From Pigmentiphaga litoralis (GTDB taxonomy: Bacteria > Pseudomonadota > Gammaproteobacteria > Burkholderiales > Burkholderiaceae_B), in NCBI RefSeq assembly GCF_013408655.1, contig NZ_JACCBP010000001.1:2294001-2358000 (forward strand): DNA of 64,000 bases. The letters run 5' to 3'. Position 1 is the first letter of the stretch. Each line of letters begins with the position of its first letter. The notes below the pieces were generated by a model that worked only from the letters and a program-made list of their open reading frames with translations, searched no databases and was not told where the DNA came from. The position numbers were made by a program, and so were the translations under genes. Of the stretch, positions 46,812 to 55,911 are shown piece by piece.

Positions 46812-49010
46812 ATGAAAGACAAACACATTGATTTTCTCGATGTGCTCACCCTGCGCGGCCCGAACATCTGGACCTATCGTCCGGTACTCGAGGCGTGGGT
46901 CGATATCGGCGAGTTGGAGGACTACCCGTCCAACCTCATTCCCGGCTTCTACGAACGGCTCGTGGCGTGGCTGCCCTCCCTGATCGAACACCGATGCAGC
47001 TATGGCGAGCGCGGCGGTTTCCTGCAGCGCCTGCGCGAAGGCACGTGGCCCGGCCACATCCTGGAACACGTCACCCTGGAATTGCAGAACCTGGCCGGCA
47101 TGCCGGGCGGCTTCGGCAAGGCGCGCGAAACCTCCACCCGCGGTGTGTACCGCGTGATCGTGCGCGCCTGGCACGAAAAGGTCACGCATGCGGCGCTGTA
47201 CGCCGCGCGCGACCTGGTCATGGCGGCGATCCAGGACGAACCTTTCGATGTGGACGACGCCGTCTCTGACCTGCGCCGCCTGATCGGCCGGCATTGCCTG
47301 GGCCCCAGCACGGCCTGCATCGTCGATGCCGCTGATGACCGCGACATTCCGACCATCCGGCTCAGCGAAGACAACCTGGTGCAGATCGGCTACGGCGCGC
47401 GCCAGCGCCGCATCTGGACCGCCGAAACCGACCGCACCAGTGCGATCGCCGAAGGCATCTCACGCGACAAGGACCTGACCAAGACGCTGCTGGAAGCCTG
47501 CGGCGTGCCGGTGCCGCAAGGCCGCGCGGTTGACAGCGCCGACGACGCCTGGGACGCAGCCGAAAGCATCGGCGTGCCCGTGGTGGTCAAGCCCTGCGAT
47601 GGCAACCATGGCCGCGGCGTGTTCACCAACCTGCGCACCCGTGAAGAGATCGCCACCGCGTATGGCATTGCCAACGACGAAGGCAGCGGCGTGATCGTGG
47701 AACGCTTCATCAGCGGCAACGAACACCGCCTGCTGGTGGTCGGCGGCAAGCTGGTCGCGGCTGCGCGGGGCATGGCCGCGTCGGTGGTCGGCGACGGCAC
47801 ATCCACCGTCAAGGAATTGATCCAGAGCCAGTTGAACAGCGACCCCCGCCGGGGCCGCACCGAAGACCATCCGCTGAACCTGGTCCACCTGGATTCGGCG
47901 GCGCGCCTGGAAGTCGCGCGCCAGGGCTTTGACGCCGATTCCGTGCCGCCGGCCGGCACCCACGTGCTGATCCAGCGCAATGGCAATGTCGCGTTCGACG
48001 TCACCGACATCGTGCACCCCAGCGTGGCCGCGCATGTCGAACTGGCGGCGCGTGTGGTGGGTCTGGACATCGCTGGCGTCGACCTGGTGGCCGACGACAT
48101 TTCGCGTCCGCTGGCAGAACAAGGCGGCGCCGTGGTCGAGGTCAATGCCGGCCCCGGTCTGCTGATGCACCTGAAACCCGCCGAAGGTTCGCCCCGCCCT
48201 GTTGGCCGGGCGATCATCGATCACTTGCTGCCCGAGGGCGACACCGGACGCATCCCGCTGGTGGGCGTGACCGGCGCCCGTGGCAAGACCACCGTGGCCC
48301 GCATGGTGGCGCGGCTGCTGCATCTGTCGGGTGCGCGCGTCGGACTGGCCTGCAGCCAGGGCCTGTTTTTTGACCGGCGCGAGGTCGAGACGGCCGACGC
48401 CGCCCACTGGACGGCGGCCCGCCGCATTCTGGTGAACCGCGCCATCGATGCCGCGGTCATCGAGAACGGCGCGCGCGCCATCCTCACCGAAGGCCTGGCC
48501 TATGACCGGTGCCAGGTCGGCATCGTCACCCATCTGGACCCGGCGCTGACCTTGCCGGACCTGTCGATGGACTCGCCCGAGCAACTGGCCACCGTGTTCC
48601 GCACCCAGGTCGATGTGGTGCTGCCAGGCGGCTGCGCCGTGCTCAACGCCGCCGAGCCGCTGATCGCCGAGATGGGTCCGCTGTGCGATGGCGAAGTCAT
48701 CTACTTCGCCGCCAATGCCGATCTTGACGTGATCACGACGCACCGCGCGGCAGGCCATCGCGCCGTGGTGGTCGAAGACGGCCAGGTCGTCCTTGCCACC
48801 GGTCGCGAATCGCTGGCGCTGACGCCGCTGGCCGACGTGCCGGCCATCGTGCAGGAACGATCCGCCGGGGGCGCGGCGCAGCAGACCGGCAACGTGCTGG
48901 CGGCCGTGGCCGCCGCCTGGGCGCTGGGCGTATCGATTCCGGCGATCCGTGCCGGCATCGAAAGCTTCACGCTCAGCACCACGACCGACGCGCAACTGCT
49001 GGCCGCCTAG
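46812..49010 (+). CDS. Cyanophycin synthetase paralogue lacking the C-terminal Mur-ligase lobe (CphA')
   Basis: A 732-aa CphA-like protein. The N-terminal domain (about residues 1-165, LRGPNIWTYRPVLEAWVDIG), an ATP-grasp domain (GVPVVVKPCDGNHGRGVFTN, ERFISGNEHRLLVVGGKLVA, VEVNAGPGLLMH) and a Mur-ligase centre with the P-loop GVTGARGKTTVARM (near 485) are present. The protein ends at a point matching just before the PGRFNRY / DYGHNPD part of the full CphA, so the last Mur lobe is absent. The ATG at 46812 lies before LDVLTLRGPN; a very long open frame upstream crosses the ABC gene and is spurious. It probably works with, or modulates, the full enzyme encoded 70 bases downstream. Confidence 0.88.
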   Translation: MKDKHIDFLDVLTLRGPNIWTYRPVLEAWVDIGELEDYPSNLIPGFYERLVAWLPSLIEHRCSYGERGGFLQRLREGTWPGHILEHVTLELQNLAGMPGGFGKARETSTRGVYRVIVRAWHEKVTHAALYAARDLVMAAIQDEPFDVDDAVSDLRRLIGRHCLGPSTACIVDAADDRDIPTIRLSEDNLVQIGYGARQRRIWTAETDRTSAIAEGISRDKDLTKTLLEACGVPVPQGRAVDSADDAWDAAESIGVPVVVKPCDGNHGRGVFTNLRTREEIATAYGIANDEGSGVIVERFISGNEHRLLVVGGKLVAAARGMAASVVGDGTSTVKELIQSQLNSDPRRGRTEDHPLNLVHLDSAARLEVARQGFDADSVPPAGTHVLIQRNGNVAFDVTDIVHPSVAAHVELAARVVGLDIAGVDLVADDISRPLAEQGGAVVEVNAGPGLLMHLKPAEGSPRPVGRAIIDHLLPEGDTGRIPLVGVTGARGKTTVARMVARLLHLSGARVGLACSQGLFFDRREVETADAAHWTAARRILVNRAIDAAVIENGARAILTEGLAYDRCQVGIVTHLDPALTLPDLSMDSPEQLATVFRTQVDVVLPGGCAVLNAAEPLIAEMGPLCDGEVIYFAANADLDVITTHRAAGHRAVVVEDGQVVLATGRESLALTPLADVPAIVQERSAGGAAQQTGNVLAAVAAAWALGVSIPAIRAGIESFTLSTTTDAQLLAA

Positions 49011-49080
49011 CCTTCTTCCCATCGAGTGCCCACGCCGGACGCCAGCCGTCCGGCGCCCCATGTCCTACAGGAATTCGTTC

Positions 49081-51675
49081 ATGGAAGTTTCACGTATCCG
49101 GGCGCTGCGCGGGCCCAACCTCTGGAGCCGTCGCACGGCGCTCGAGGCCATCGTGTCGTGCACCGACGCCGAATGCGCGATCGGCGACATCCCGGGCTTC
49201 GAAGCCGGGCTGCGTGCGCGGTTCCCCGCCATCGGCGCCTTCCAGCCCGCCGGCCATGAACGCGCCGTGTCCATGGCGCGCGCCGTGGGCCTGGCGGCGC
49301 TGGGGCTGCAGTCCGAAGCGGGCTGCCCCGTGACCTTCGCGCGCAGCGTTCCTACCCTGGAACGCGGCGTGTTCCAGGTAGTGGTCGAGTACACCGAAGA
49401 AGACGTGGGCCGCCTGGCCTTCGAGCTGGCCCAGCAACTGTGCCAGGCAGCCTTGGACGACACCCCGTTCGACCTGGCCGCCGCCGTGGCGCGCCTGCGG
49501 GAACTGGATGAAGACGTGCGCCTGGGCCCCAGCACGGGCGCGATCGCCCAGGCTGCGGTGGCGCGCGGCATTCCGTACCGGCGCCTGACCTCGGGCAGCC
49601 TGCTGCAGTTTGGCTGGGGCCGCCGCCAGCGCCGGATCCAGGCCGCCGAGACCGACATGAGCGGCGCGATTGCCGAGTCGATCGCGCAAGACAAGGAACT
49701 GACCAAGAACCTGCTGCAGGCCGCGGGCGTGCCGGTGCCGACCGGCCGTCCGGTGGAAGATGCCGAAGACGCCTGCCGCGCCGCCGCCGACATCGCCGCC
49801 CCCGTGGTGATCAAGCCGCGCGATGGCAACCAGGGCAAGGGCGTGGCCGTCAACATTACCGGCCGCGACGAAATCCTGGCCGCCTATGAGGTTGCCGCAA
49901 AGATCAGTTCGACCGTGCTGGTCGAACGCTATATTCCTGGCCACGATTTTCGCCTGCTCGTGATCAACGACACCCTGGTCGCCGCCGCGCGCCGCGATCC
50001 GCCGCAGGTGATCGGCGATGGCCGCCAGACGGTGCGCGAACTGGTCGATCAGGTCAATCGGGACCCGGCCCGCGGCGAAGGCCATGGCACCAGCCTGACC
50101 AAGATCCGTTTCGACGCGGTGGCGCTGGCCACCCTGGCAGGCCAGGGGCTGGATGCGGAATCGGTCCCGGCCCAGGGCGTGCGCGTCGCGCTGCGCAACA
50201 ACGCCAACCTGAGCACCGGCGGCACCGCCACCGATGTGACGGACGAAGTGCACCCCGACCTGGCCGCGCGCGCGATTGCCGCCGCGCAGATGGTGGGGCT
50301 GGACATTGCCGGCGTCGACATGGTCTGCGACACCGTGCAGCGGCCATTGGAAGCCACGGGCGGCGGCATCGTCGAAGTCAACGCCGCGCCCGGCCTGCGC
50401 ATGCATATCAGCCCGTCCTACGGCAAGGGCCGGCAGGTGGGGGAAGCCATCGTGGCATCGCTGTTCCCTGCCGGTGACGATGGACGCATTCCCCTTGTGG
50501 CCGTGGCCGGCACCAACGGCAAGACAACCACCGTGCGCCTGATCGCGCACCTGATCGGCCAACGTGGCGACACGGTCGGCATGACCAATTCCGACGGCGT
50601 CTACATTGGCGCGCAACGTATCGACACCGGCGACTGCAGCGGTCCGCGCAGCGCCCGCAACGTGCTGCTGCACCCCGATGTGGACGCGGCCGTGTTCGAG
50701 ACCGCACGCGGCGGTGTGCTGCGGGAAGGCCTGGGTTTCGATCGCTGCGACGTGGCCGTCGTGACCAACATCGGCATGGGCGATCACCTGGGCCTGAACT
50801 ACATCAGCACGGTCGAAGACCTGGCGGTGGTCAAACGCGTGATCGTCGAAAACGTCAAACCGCAAGGCATGGCGGTGCTGAACGCCGACGATCCGATCGT
50901 CGTGAAGATGGCCGACAGCTGCCCCGGCGGCGTGATCTTTTTTGCACGCGATCGCCAACAGCCCGTGCTGGCCATGCACCGCGCCAAACAACGGCGGATC
51001 GTGTATCGCGAGGGCGGCGACATCGTCACCGAACAGGTCACGGACCAGGGTGATGACGTGCAGCGCTACCCGCTGGCCGACATCCCGCTGACGTGCGACG
51101 GCGCGCTCGACTTCCAGGTGGAAAACGCGATGGCGGCGATTGCCGCGGCGTGGGCGTTGGGGCTCGATACGGACAGCGTCCGGGCAGGTCTGGCCAACTT
51201 CGTGAACGATGCCGCCACCGCGCCGGGCCGCTTCAACCGCTATGCCTATCGGGGCGCCACCGTGATTGCCGATTACGGCCACAACCCCGATGCGATCGGC
51301 GCCTTGGTCAAGGCTATCGACAACCTGCCGGCCACGCGCCGGTCGGTGGTGATCAGCGGTGCGGGCGATCGCCGGGACATCGACATCCGCCGCCAGACCG
51401 AAATCCTGGGCGAAGCGTTTGACGACGTGCTGCTGTACGAAGACCAGTGCCAGCGCGGCCGCGCCGATGGCGAGGTGCTGGGCTTGCTGCGGGATGGCCT
51501 GTCGAACGCGTCACGCACCCGGAACATCCAGGAAATCCGTGGCGAGTTCGTGGCGATCGATACCGCCCTGGCCGCCCTGCAGCCGGGCGATCTGTGCCTG
51601 ATCCTGATCGATCAGGTGGACGAGGCGCTGAACCACATCGCGCAGCGGGTGCAAGAAGCGCAAGCCGCGGCGTAA
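49081..51675 (+). CDS. cphA: Cyanophycin synthetase
   Basis: An 864-aa CphA that polymerises aspartate and arginine into cyanophycin (multi-L-arginyl-poly-L-aspartate), a cytoplasmic nitrogen reserve. N domain (SRIRALRGPNLWSRRTALEA), ATP-grasp (APVVIKPRDGNQGKGVAVNI; VEVNAAPGLRMHISPS) and Mur-ligase domain (VAVAGTNGKTTTVRL near residue 477; TAPGRFNRYAYRGATVIADY; DYGHNPDAIGALV) are complete and the length is typical. CAGGAA precedes the ATG. No cyanophycinase (cphB) gene is in the window. Follows its shorter paralogue as a probable operon and ends at a strong hairpin. Confidence 0.96.
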   Translation: MEVSRIRALRGPNLWSRRTALEAIVSCTDAECAIGDIPGFEAGLRARFPAIGAFQPAGHERAVSMARAVGLAALGLQSEAGCPVTFARSVPTLERGVFQVVVEYTEEDVGRLAFELAQQLCQAALDDTPFDLAAAVARLRELDEDVRLGPSTGAIAQAAVARGIPYRRLTSGSLLQFGWGRRQRRIQAAETDMSGAIAESIAQDKELTKNLLQAAGVPVPTGRPVEDAEDACRAAADIAAPVVIKPRDGNQGKGVAVNITGRDEILAAYEVAAKISSTVLVERYIPGHDFRLLVINDTLVAAARRDPPQVIGDGRQTVRELVDQVNRDPARGEGHGTSLTKIRFDAVALATLAGQGLDAESVPAQGVRVALRNNANLSTGGTATDVTDEVHPDLAARAIAAAQMVGLDIAGVDMVCDTVQRPLEATGGGIVEVNAAPGLRMHISPSYGKGRQVGEAIVASLFPAGDDGRIPLVAVAGTNGKTTTVRLIAHLIGQRGDTVGMTNSDGVYIGAQRIDTGDCSGPRSARNVLLHPDVDAAVFETARGGVLREGLGFDRCDVAVVTNIGMGDHLGLNYISTVEDLAVVKRVIVENVKPQGMAVLNADDPIVVKMADSCPGGVIFFARDRQQPVLAMHRAKQRRIVYREGGDIVTEQVTDQGDDVQRYPLADIPLTCDGALDFQVENAMAAIAAAWALGLDTDSVRAGLANFVNDAATAPGRFNRYAYRGATVIADYGHNPDAIGALVKAIDNLPATRRSVVISGAGDRRDIDIRRQTEILGEAFDDVLLYEDQCQRGRADGEVLGLLRDGLSNASRTRNIQEIRGEFVAIDTALAALQPGDLCLILIDQVDEALNHIAQRVQEAQAAA

Positions 51676-51678
51676 ACG

Positions 51679-51717
51679 ATCAGGCCCCGGGCAACGTGGT
51701 GTCACCCGGGGCCTGAT
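51679..51717. terminator. Strong hairpin after cphA
   Basis: A perfect 13-bp stem (51679-51691 with 51705-51717) around a 13-base loop, starting 3 bases after the cphA stop. No T-run follows, so it may stabilise the 3' end or stop transcription with Rho. Confidence 0.65.
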
Positions 51718-51758
51718 GGCGTGCAACCCGCGTCTTCAGGGCGTGACTTTGCTCCTGA

Positions 51759-52634
51759 TCAATCGGTCAGCACTTTCCCGGTAGCCGCCCAATCCTTGCG
51801 CGACGAAAACCGCGCCAGCAAGGCATTGGCGTCCACGCCCAGGGGGATCAGCCGAGGTTCCAGCCTGGCTGCAGTGGCGCGCATGGCGTCCACGGACGGC
51901 AAGGGACTGGGCCCCGCCAGGATGATCCGATTGTTGGCCCGCAGGTTGTAGAACGGGCCAAAGACATCCGCATAGGTAGTCGACTCGTCGTCGTACACCC
52001 GGCTCGCGGTAAAGGTATTCGCGGCGACCACGCCACCCGGCGTCAGCACGGCTTTCACTTCCTGCAGGAACTCGCGCGTCAGCAGGTGCGGCGGAATGTA
52101 GTCTTCGTCGAAGGCGTCGAGCATGACGATGTCATACCGCCGCCCTTCCTTCAGCGCCTGCTGCACAAACGCGCGGCCGTCGGCCACGTGCACCCGCAAG
52201 GTGCCGTCCGGTTTGAAGTTGAAGTATTTCTTGGCCACCGACACCACGGCCGGGTCGATCTCGACTGTGTCGATGACAGTGCGTGGCAACACCGTGTGCA
52301 ATGCGGTGGGCATGCTGCCGCCGCCCAGTCCGATGATCATGATCCGCGCCGGGTCCGGCTTGAGGTACAGCGCGCCGAACATCATGCGGGTGTAGTCAAA
52401 GATCAGGCGCTGCGGCGCGTCGATCGCGTAGCAGCTTTGCCGGCCGGGGGCTTCGACGCTGCCGAACTTCATGCAGCGTTCGCCGGCTTGTTCGTAGACC
52501 ACAATGTTTTCGAATGCCGACTTTTCGGTGTGGATGACCGACGTATTGGACTCGGCGCACGCCGTCACCGCCATGACGGTGCAGACCAGCGCCAGCGCCT
52601 GGGCCCGCAGGCCCAGCGAACGCCAGCGGGTCAT
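51759..52634 (-). CDS. Spermidine-synthase-like lipoprotein
   Basis: A 291-aa protein of the spermine/spermidine synthase fold. The ATG at 52634 starts a basic region, a hydrophobic segment and a lipobox-like VTAC (residues about 22-25). The body shows IMIIGLGGGSMPTALHTVLP (nucleotide/SAM-binding loop), TVEIDPAVVSVAKKYF and YDIVMLDAFDEDYIPPHLLT, all typical of SpeE. A cytoplasmic polyamine enzyme would not carry a lipoprotein signal, so the activity may differ. The RcnB-like gene ends 40 bases upstream on the same strand and may be co-transcribed. Confidence 0.8.
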   Translation of the reverse strand: MTRWRSLGLRAQALALVCTVMAVTACAESNTSVIHTEKSAFENIVVYEQAGERCMKFGSVEAPGRQSCYAIDAPQRLIFDYTRMMFGALYLKPDPARIMIIGLGGGSMPTALHTVLPRTVIDTVEIDPAVVSVAKKYFNFKPDGTLRVHVADGRAFVQQALKEGRRYDIVMLDAFDEDYIPPHLLTREFLQEVKAVLTPGGVVAANTFTASRVYDDESTTYADVFGPFYNLRANNRIILAGPSPLPSVDAMRATAARLEPRLIPLGVDANALLARFSSRKDWAATGKVLTD

Positions 52635-52674
52635 GACGGCATCCGGCGCGGCGCCGCAGGTAGGCACACGGCGG

Positions 52675-53121
52675 TCATCGTGACAGGATCACGCTGGTGA
52701 TCACCCCGGTAGCGATCGCGACCAGCAGGAATTCCGATCCGGATTGCACCCACTGATAGCCCGGGCCTGGACGGTGCAGGCGGCGGCCTTGCCAATCGTT
52801 CACGACGTAATACCGCTCGTGATACCCGCGGGGCAGGCGGTCGCCCCGGCTCCACCGATGTGGCGGGCTGTAGTAGCGCACCTGCGGGCTGAAGCGCTGG
52901 GCGTCGCGATAGCCGCGCTCGTACCCGTGGCTGTAGTGGCGGCGATCGTCGCGGCGTTCGCGCCAGTCATGGCGATCGTGCCGGTCATGGCGGTCATAGC
53001 GCCCATGCCGATCGTGGCCGCGGCCATGGCCGTGGTCATCGCGGGCCTGGGCCACGGACATGACCGACGACACCGCCATCGCGGCGCTGGTCAGCAGGAT
53101 TGCAATCGTTCGTTTGTTCAT
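52675..53121 (-). CDS. RcnB-family His/Arg-rich periplasmic protein
   Basis: A 148-aa exported protein. A signal peptide (KRTIAILLTSAAMAVSSVM, cleavage near AQA-RDD) is followed by a repetitive His/Asp/Arg-rich segment (about residues 28-65, with RHDRHDRHDRHDWRER). The C-terminal RcnB-type domain has GDRLPRGYHERYYVVNDW and a final hydrophobic stretch. RcnB of E. coli modulates Ni/Co efflux; metal binding by the His repeats is plausible here. AGAGGTG precedes the ATG at 53121. Confidence 0.82.
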   Translation of the reverse strand: MNKRTIAILLTSAAMAVSSVMSVAQARDDHGHGRGHDRHGRYDRHDRHDRHDWRERRDDRRHYSHGYERGYRDAQRFSPQVRYYSPPHRWSRGDRLPRGYHERYYVVNDWQGRRLHRPGPGYQWVQSGSEFLLVAIATGVITSVILSR

Positions 53122-53289
53122 CACGGCACCTCTCAGTGTTACCGGGCACCTGGCGCGTTCGGCTATCGGGACGCGTTGCCAGGCTGTCGACAAGCTGAAT
53201 TTACCCTGACAGCGGCAGGGCCGGGATGCCGGAGTGGTAAACAAATGTCAGTTTCGCGTCAGCTTCGGAAGGAACTTGAATCACCGTGA

Positions 53290-55797
53290 TCATGCCGCCG
53301 TTCGTCGAGCCAGCATCGCTGACAAACGGGTCGTCAGATCGTCCAGCTCGAACGGCTTGGTGATCATCTGCATATTGCCCGTCAGAAAGCCGGCCGACCG
53401 CGTGGCCGCTTCGGCGTAGCCCGTCATGAACAGCACTTTCAAGTCCGGCCGGGTCTGCAGCGCGGCGTCGGCCAACTGGCGTCCGTTCAGGCCCGGCAGG
53501 CCGACGTCGGTCAACAGGACGTCCAGCGGCGCTTCACTGTTCAGTATCTTGAGCCCGGACGGACCATCCGCGGCCTCGCTGACCTGGTAGTCCAGGCTGC
53601 GCAGCACTTCGCACACCACGGCGCGCACGGTATCGTCGTCTTCGACTACCAGCACATTGGCGCCCGCACAGGCGTCCGCGGCCAGGGGCAAGCCCTGCGG
53701 GTCGTCCAGCGCGACCGCCGTTGCCAGATGCCGCGGCAGGTACAGGCTGATCGACGTGCCCTCGCCTTCCCGGCTGTCGATCCGGGCCGTGCCGCCTGAT
53801 TGCTGCGCGAACCCGTAGGCCATGGACAATCCCAGTCCGGTGCCCTGCCCGATCGGCTTGGTGGTGTAGAACGGCTCGAACGCGCGTTGCACAATGTCCG
53901 GGCTCATCCCCGTTCCCGTGTCGGCCACCTGGATCAGCACATACTGGCCCGCGGCCACGCCCGGCAAGCGCCGCGCGGCGTCGGCCGTCAGTTCCGTGTT
54001 GGACGTGGTGATTGTCAGCGCGCCGCCATCGGGCATGGCATCCCGGGCATTGATCGCCAGGTTCAGCAGTGCGTTTTCCAGCTGGTTCGCGTCGCAACGG
54101 GCCATCCAGATGTCGGGATCGGTCACGGTGCGGGTCTCGATCCCCTCGCCCATGGTCCGGCGCAGCAGGTCCGCCATGCTGTCGACCAAGTCATTGGGAT
54201 TCAAAGGAACCGGCGCCAGCGGCTGACGGCGCGAAAACGCCAGCAGGCGGTGCGTCAATGCCGCCGCGCGCCCGGCGGACGTCCGGGCCAGCGCCACGTA
54301 GCGCGACAGGTCCACGTTCGTCTTGCGCCGCAGCGCATGGTCGATCAATTCCAGCGGCCCGGTAATGCCCTGCAGCAGGTTGTTGAAATCATGCGCGATG
54401 CCACCGGTCAGTTGGCCCAAGGCTTCCATTTTCTGCGCCTGCCGCAGTGATTCTTCGGCAATGAGCAGGGCATCGGCCGCATCCCGTTCGGCAGTGATGT
54501 CGCGGCCGAACATGAACAGCGCGTCGCCTTCCGATACCACCGTCAACGACAGCCAGCGATGGCCGCCTTCCTTGTGCCGGAAGGCCACGTCCTGGCGCAG
54601 CGGGACATCGCCCGCGCCGACCTGCGTCCAGGGCTCCGCACCCGCCATGTGTTCGCTGGACGTGAAATCCCGCAAGGGCATGCCGATGACAGCGTCTTCA
54701 GGCCAGCCCAGCACGGCGGTGAACGCCGGATTGACCCGCAGCAGATAGCCGTCGATCGACGCCGACGCCAGCACTTCGTGCGACATCGTCCAGACCCGTT
54801 CGCTGGCGCGGCTGGAGTCTTCCACCTGCCCTTCCAGGATCTGGTTCAGGCGGCGCAGCTTGGCTTCATTGACGCGCAGGCGGTCTTCGGCACGCCGGCG
54901 GTCGTCCACGTCTTCAGTGGACCCATACCACTTGACGATCTGGCCCGACGCATCGAACCGGGCCGACGCGCGCGAACGCACCCAGCGATAACTGCCGCTG
55001 CGCAGGCGCAGCCGGTATTCGATGTCGTAAGGCTCGCCGGTGGCGACCGAGCGATTCCAGTGGTCGATGGCGGGGCGCACGTCGACCGGGTGCAACACAT
55101 CCTGCCAGGACGAGCCCGTGCCCGGCGCGCCCGTCCAGTCTTCCCAGCGCTGCGCGACCTGATCCACCACCCCGTCGGCCGTGGCGGTCCAGGCGATCTG
55201 GGGATTGTGCGCCACCGTATGACGGTAGTGATCCTCGCTTTCGCGCAGCGCCGTGACGGAACGGCAACGTTCGATGGTCAACGCCACGGTCTGCGTGACC
55301 AGCACGATGACTTCCAGGTCTTCCGGGGTCGGTCCCCCCGGCACGTCCAGATAGATGGCAAAGGTGCCGAGCAGCATGCCATCGGCGCCGATCAGCGGCG
55401 TCGACCAACATGCCCGCATGGCGTAGTCCGCAGCGATGGACGCATAGGCGGCCCAGCGGGGGTCGGTGGCGATGTCCGACACATAGGCGGGTTCACCGCT
55501 GTAGGCCGCGCTGCCGCACGATCCCTGGAAGGGCCCGATAGGCAGCCCGTCCACGATGGCGTTATAGCTGTCGGGCAGGCTGGGCGCGGCGCCGTGGCGC
55601 AAGGTCGCCCCGTCGGGGTCCATCAGCAGCACCGATGCGCGCACCGGATGGCGCGCCGTCGATTCCACGGTGGTCACGACGGATTCGAGCACGTCTCGCA
55701 AGGGATCGCCGGCGGCGATGCGGCGCAGGGCGGCACGTTCGCTGTCGATCAATGACGCGGTAATGGCAACGCGATGGAAAATCGGGTCAGCGGACAT
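53290..55797 (-). CDS. Hybrid sensor kinase: GAF-PAS-PAS-kinase-receiver
   Basis: An 835-aa cytoplasmic hybrid kinase with no membrane segment. Order: GAF domain (about residues 15-190, PFQGSCGSAAYSGEPAYVSD), PAS with PAC (about 205-325, YRWVRSRASARFDASGQIVK), second PAS (about 350-455), DHp with His469 (GGIAHDFNNLLQGI), GHKL ATPase (NLAINARDAMPDGG, VADTGTGMSPDIVQRAFEPF, GTGLGLSMAYGFAQQSGG) and a C-terminal receiver with Asp764 (LLTDVGLPGLNG). No other response regulator or output gene is adjacent. The GAF motif is of the kind that may bind haem or small ligands; the signal is unknown. Start at ATG 55797, with ATG 55806 as an alternative. Confidence 0.92.
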   Translation of the reverse strand: MSADPIFHRVAITASLIDSERAALRRIAAGDPLRDVLESVVTTVESTARHPVRASVLLMDPDGATLRHGAAPSLPDSYNAIVDGLPIGPFQGSCGSAAYSGEPAYVSDIATDPRWAAYASIAADYAMRACWSTPLIGADGMLLGTFAIYLDVPGGPTPEDLEVIVLVTQTVALTIERCRSVTALRESEDHYRHTVAHNPQIAWTATADGVVDQVAQRWEDWTGAPGTGSSWQDVLHPVDVRPAIDHWNRSVATGEPYDIEYRLRLRSGSYRWVRSRASARFDASGQIVKWYGSTEDVDDRRRAEDRLRVNEAKLRRLNQILEGQVEDSSRASERVWTMSHEVLASASIDGYLLRVNPAFTAVLGWPEDAVIGMPLRDFTSSEHMAGAEPWTQVGAGDVPLRQDVAFRHKEGGHRWLSLTVVSEGDALFMFGRDITAERDAADALLIAEESLRQAQKMEALGQLTGGIAHDFNNLLQGITGPLELIDHALRRKTNVDLSRYVALARTSAGRAAALTHRLLAFSRRQPLAPVPLNPNDLVDSMADLLRRTMGEGIETRTVTDPDIWMARCDANQLENALLNLAINARDAMPDGGALTITTSNTELTADAARRLPGVAAGQYVLIQVADTGTGMSPDIVQRAFEPFYTTKPIGQGTGLGLSMAYGFAQQSGGTARIDSREGEGTSISLYLPRHLATAVALDDPQGLPLAADACAGANVLVVEDDDTVRAVVCEVLRSLDYQVSEAADGPSGLKILNSEAPLDVLLTDVGLPGLNGRQLADAALQTRPDLKVLFMTGYAEAATRSAGFLTGNMQMITKPFELDDLTTRLSAMLARRTAA

Positions 55798-55837
55798 GGC
55801 TCGCATCTCGGGGGGTCGCCAAAGCATAGCGCAACAA

Positions 55838-55869
55838 CGACACAGCGCGACCGAAGTCGCGCTGTGTCG
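55838..55869 (-). terminator. Terminator of the alpha/beta-hydrolase gene
   Basis: A perfect 14-bp stem CGACACAGCGCGAC / GTCGCGCTGTGTCG with a CGAA (TTCG on the minus strand) loop, 43 bases beyond the hydrolase stop; the tail on the minus strand is TTGTTG. Confidence 0.75.
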
Positions 55870-55911
55870 CTTGCAAGTCACGCCGCGGGGCAGAGATGCG
55901 TCAGCCGCGCC

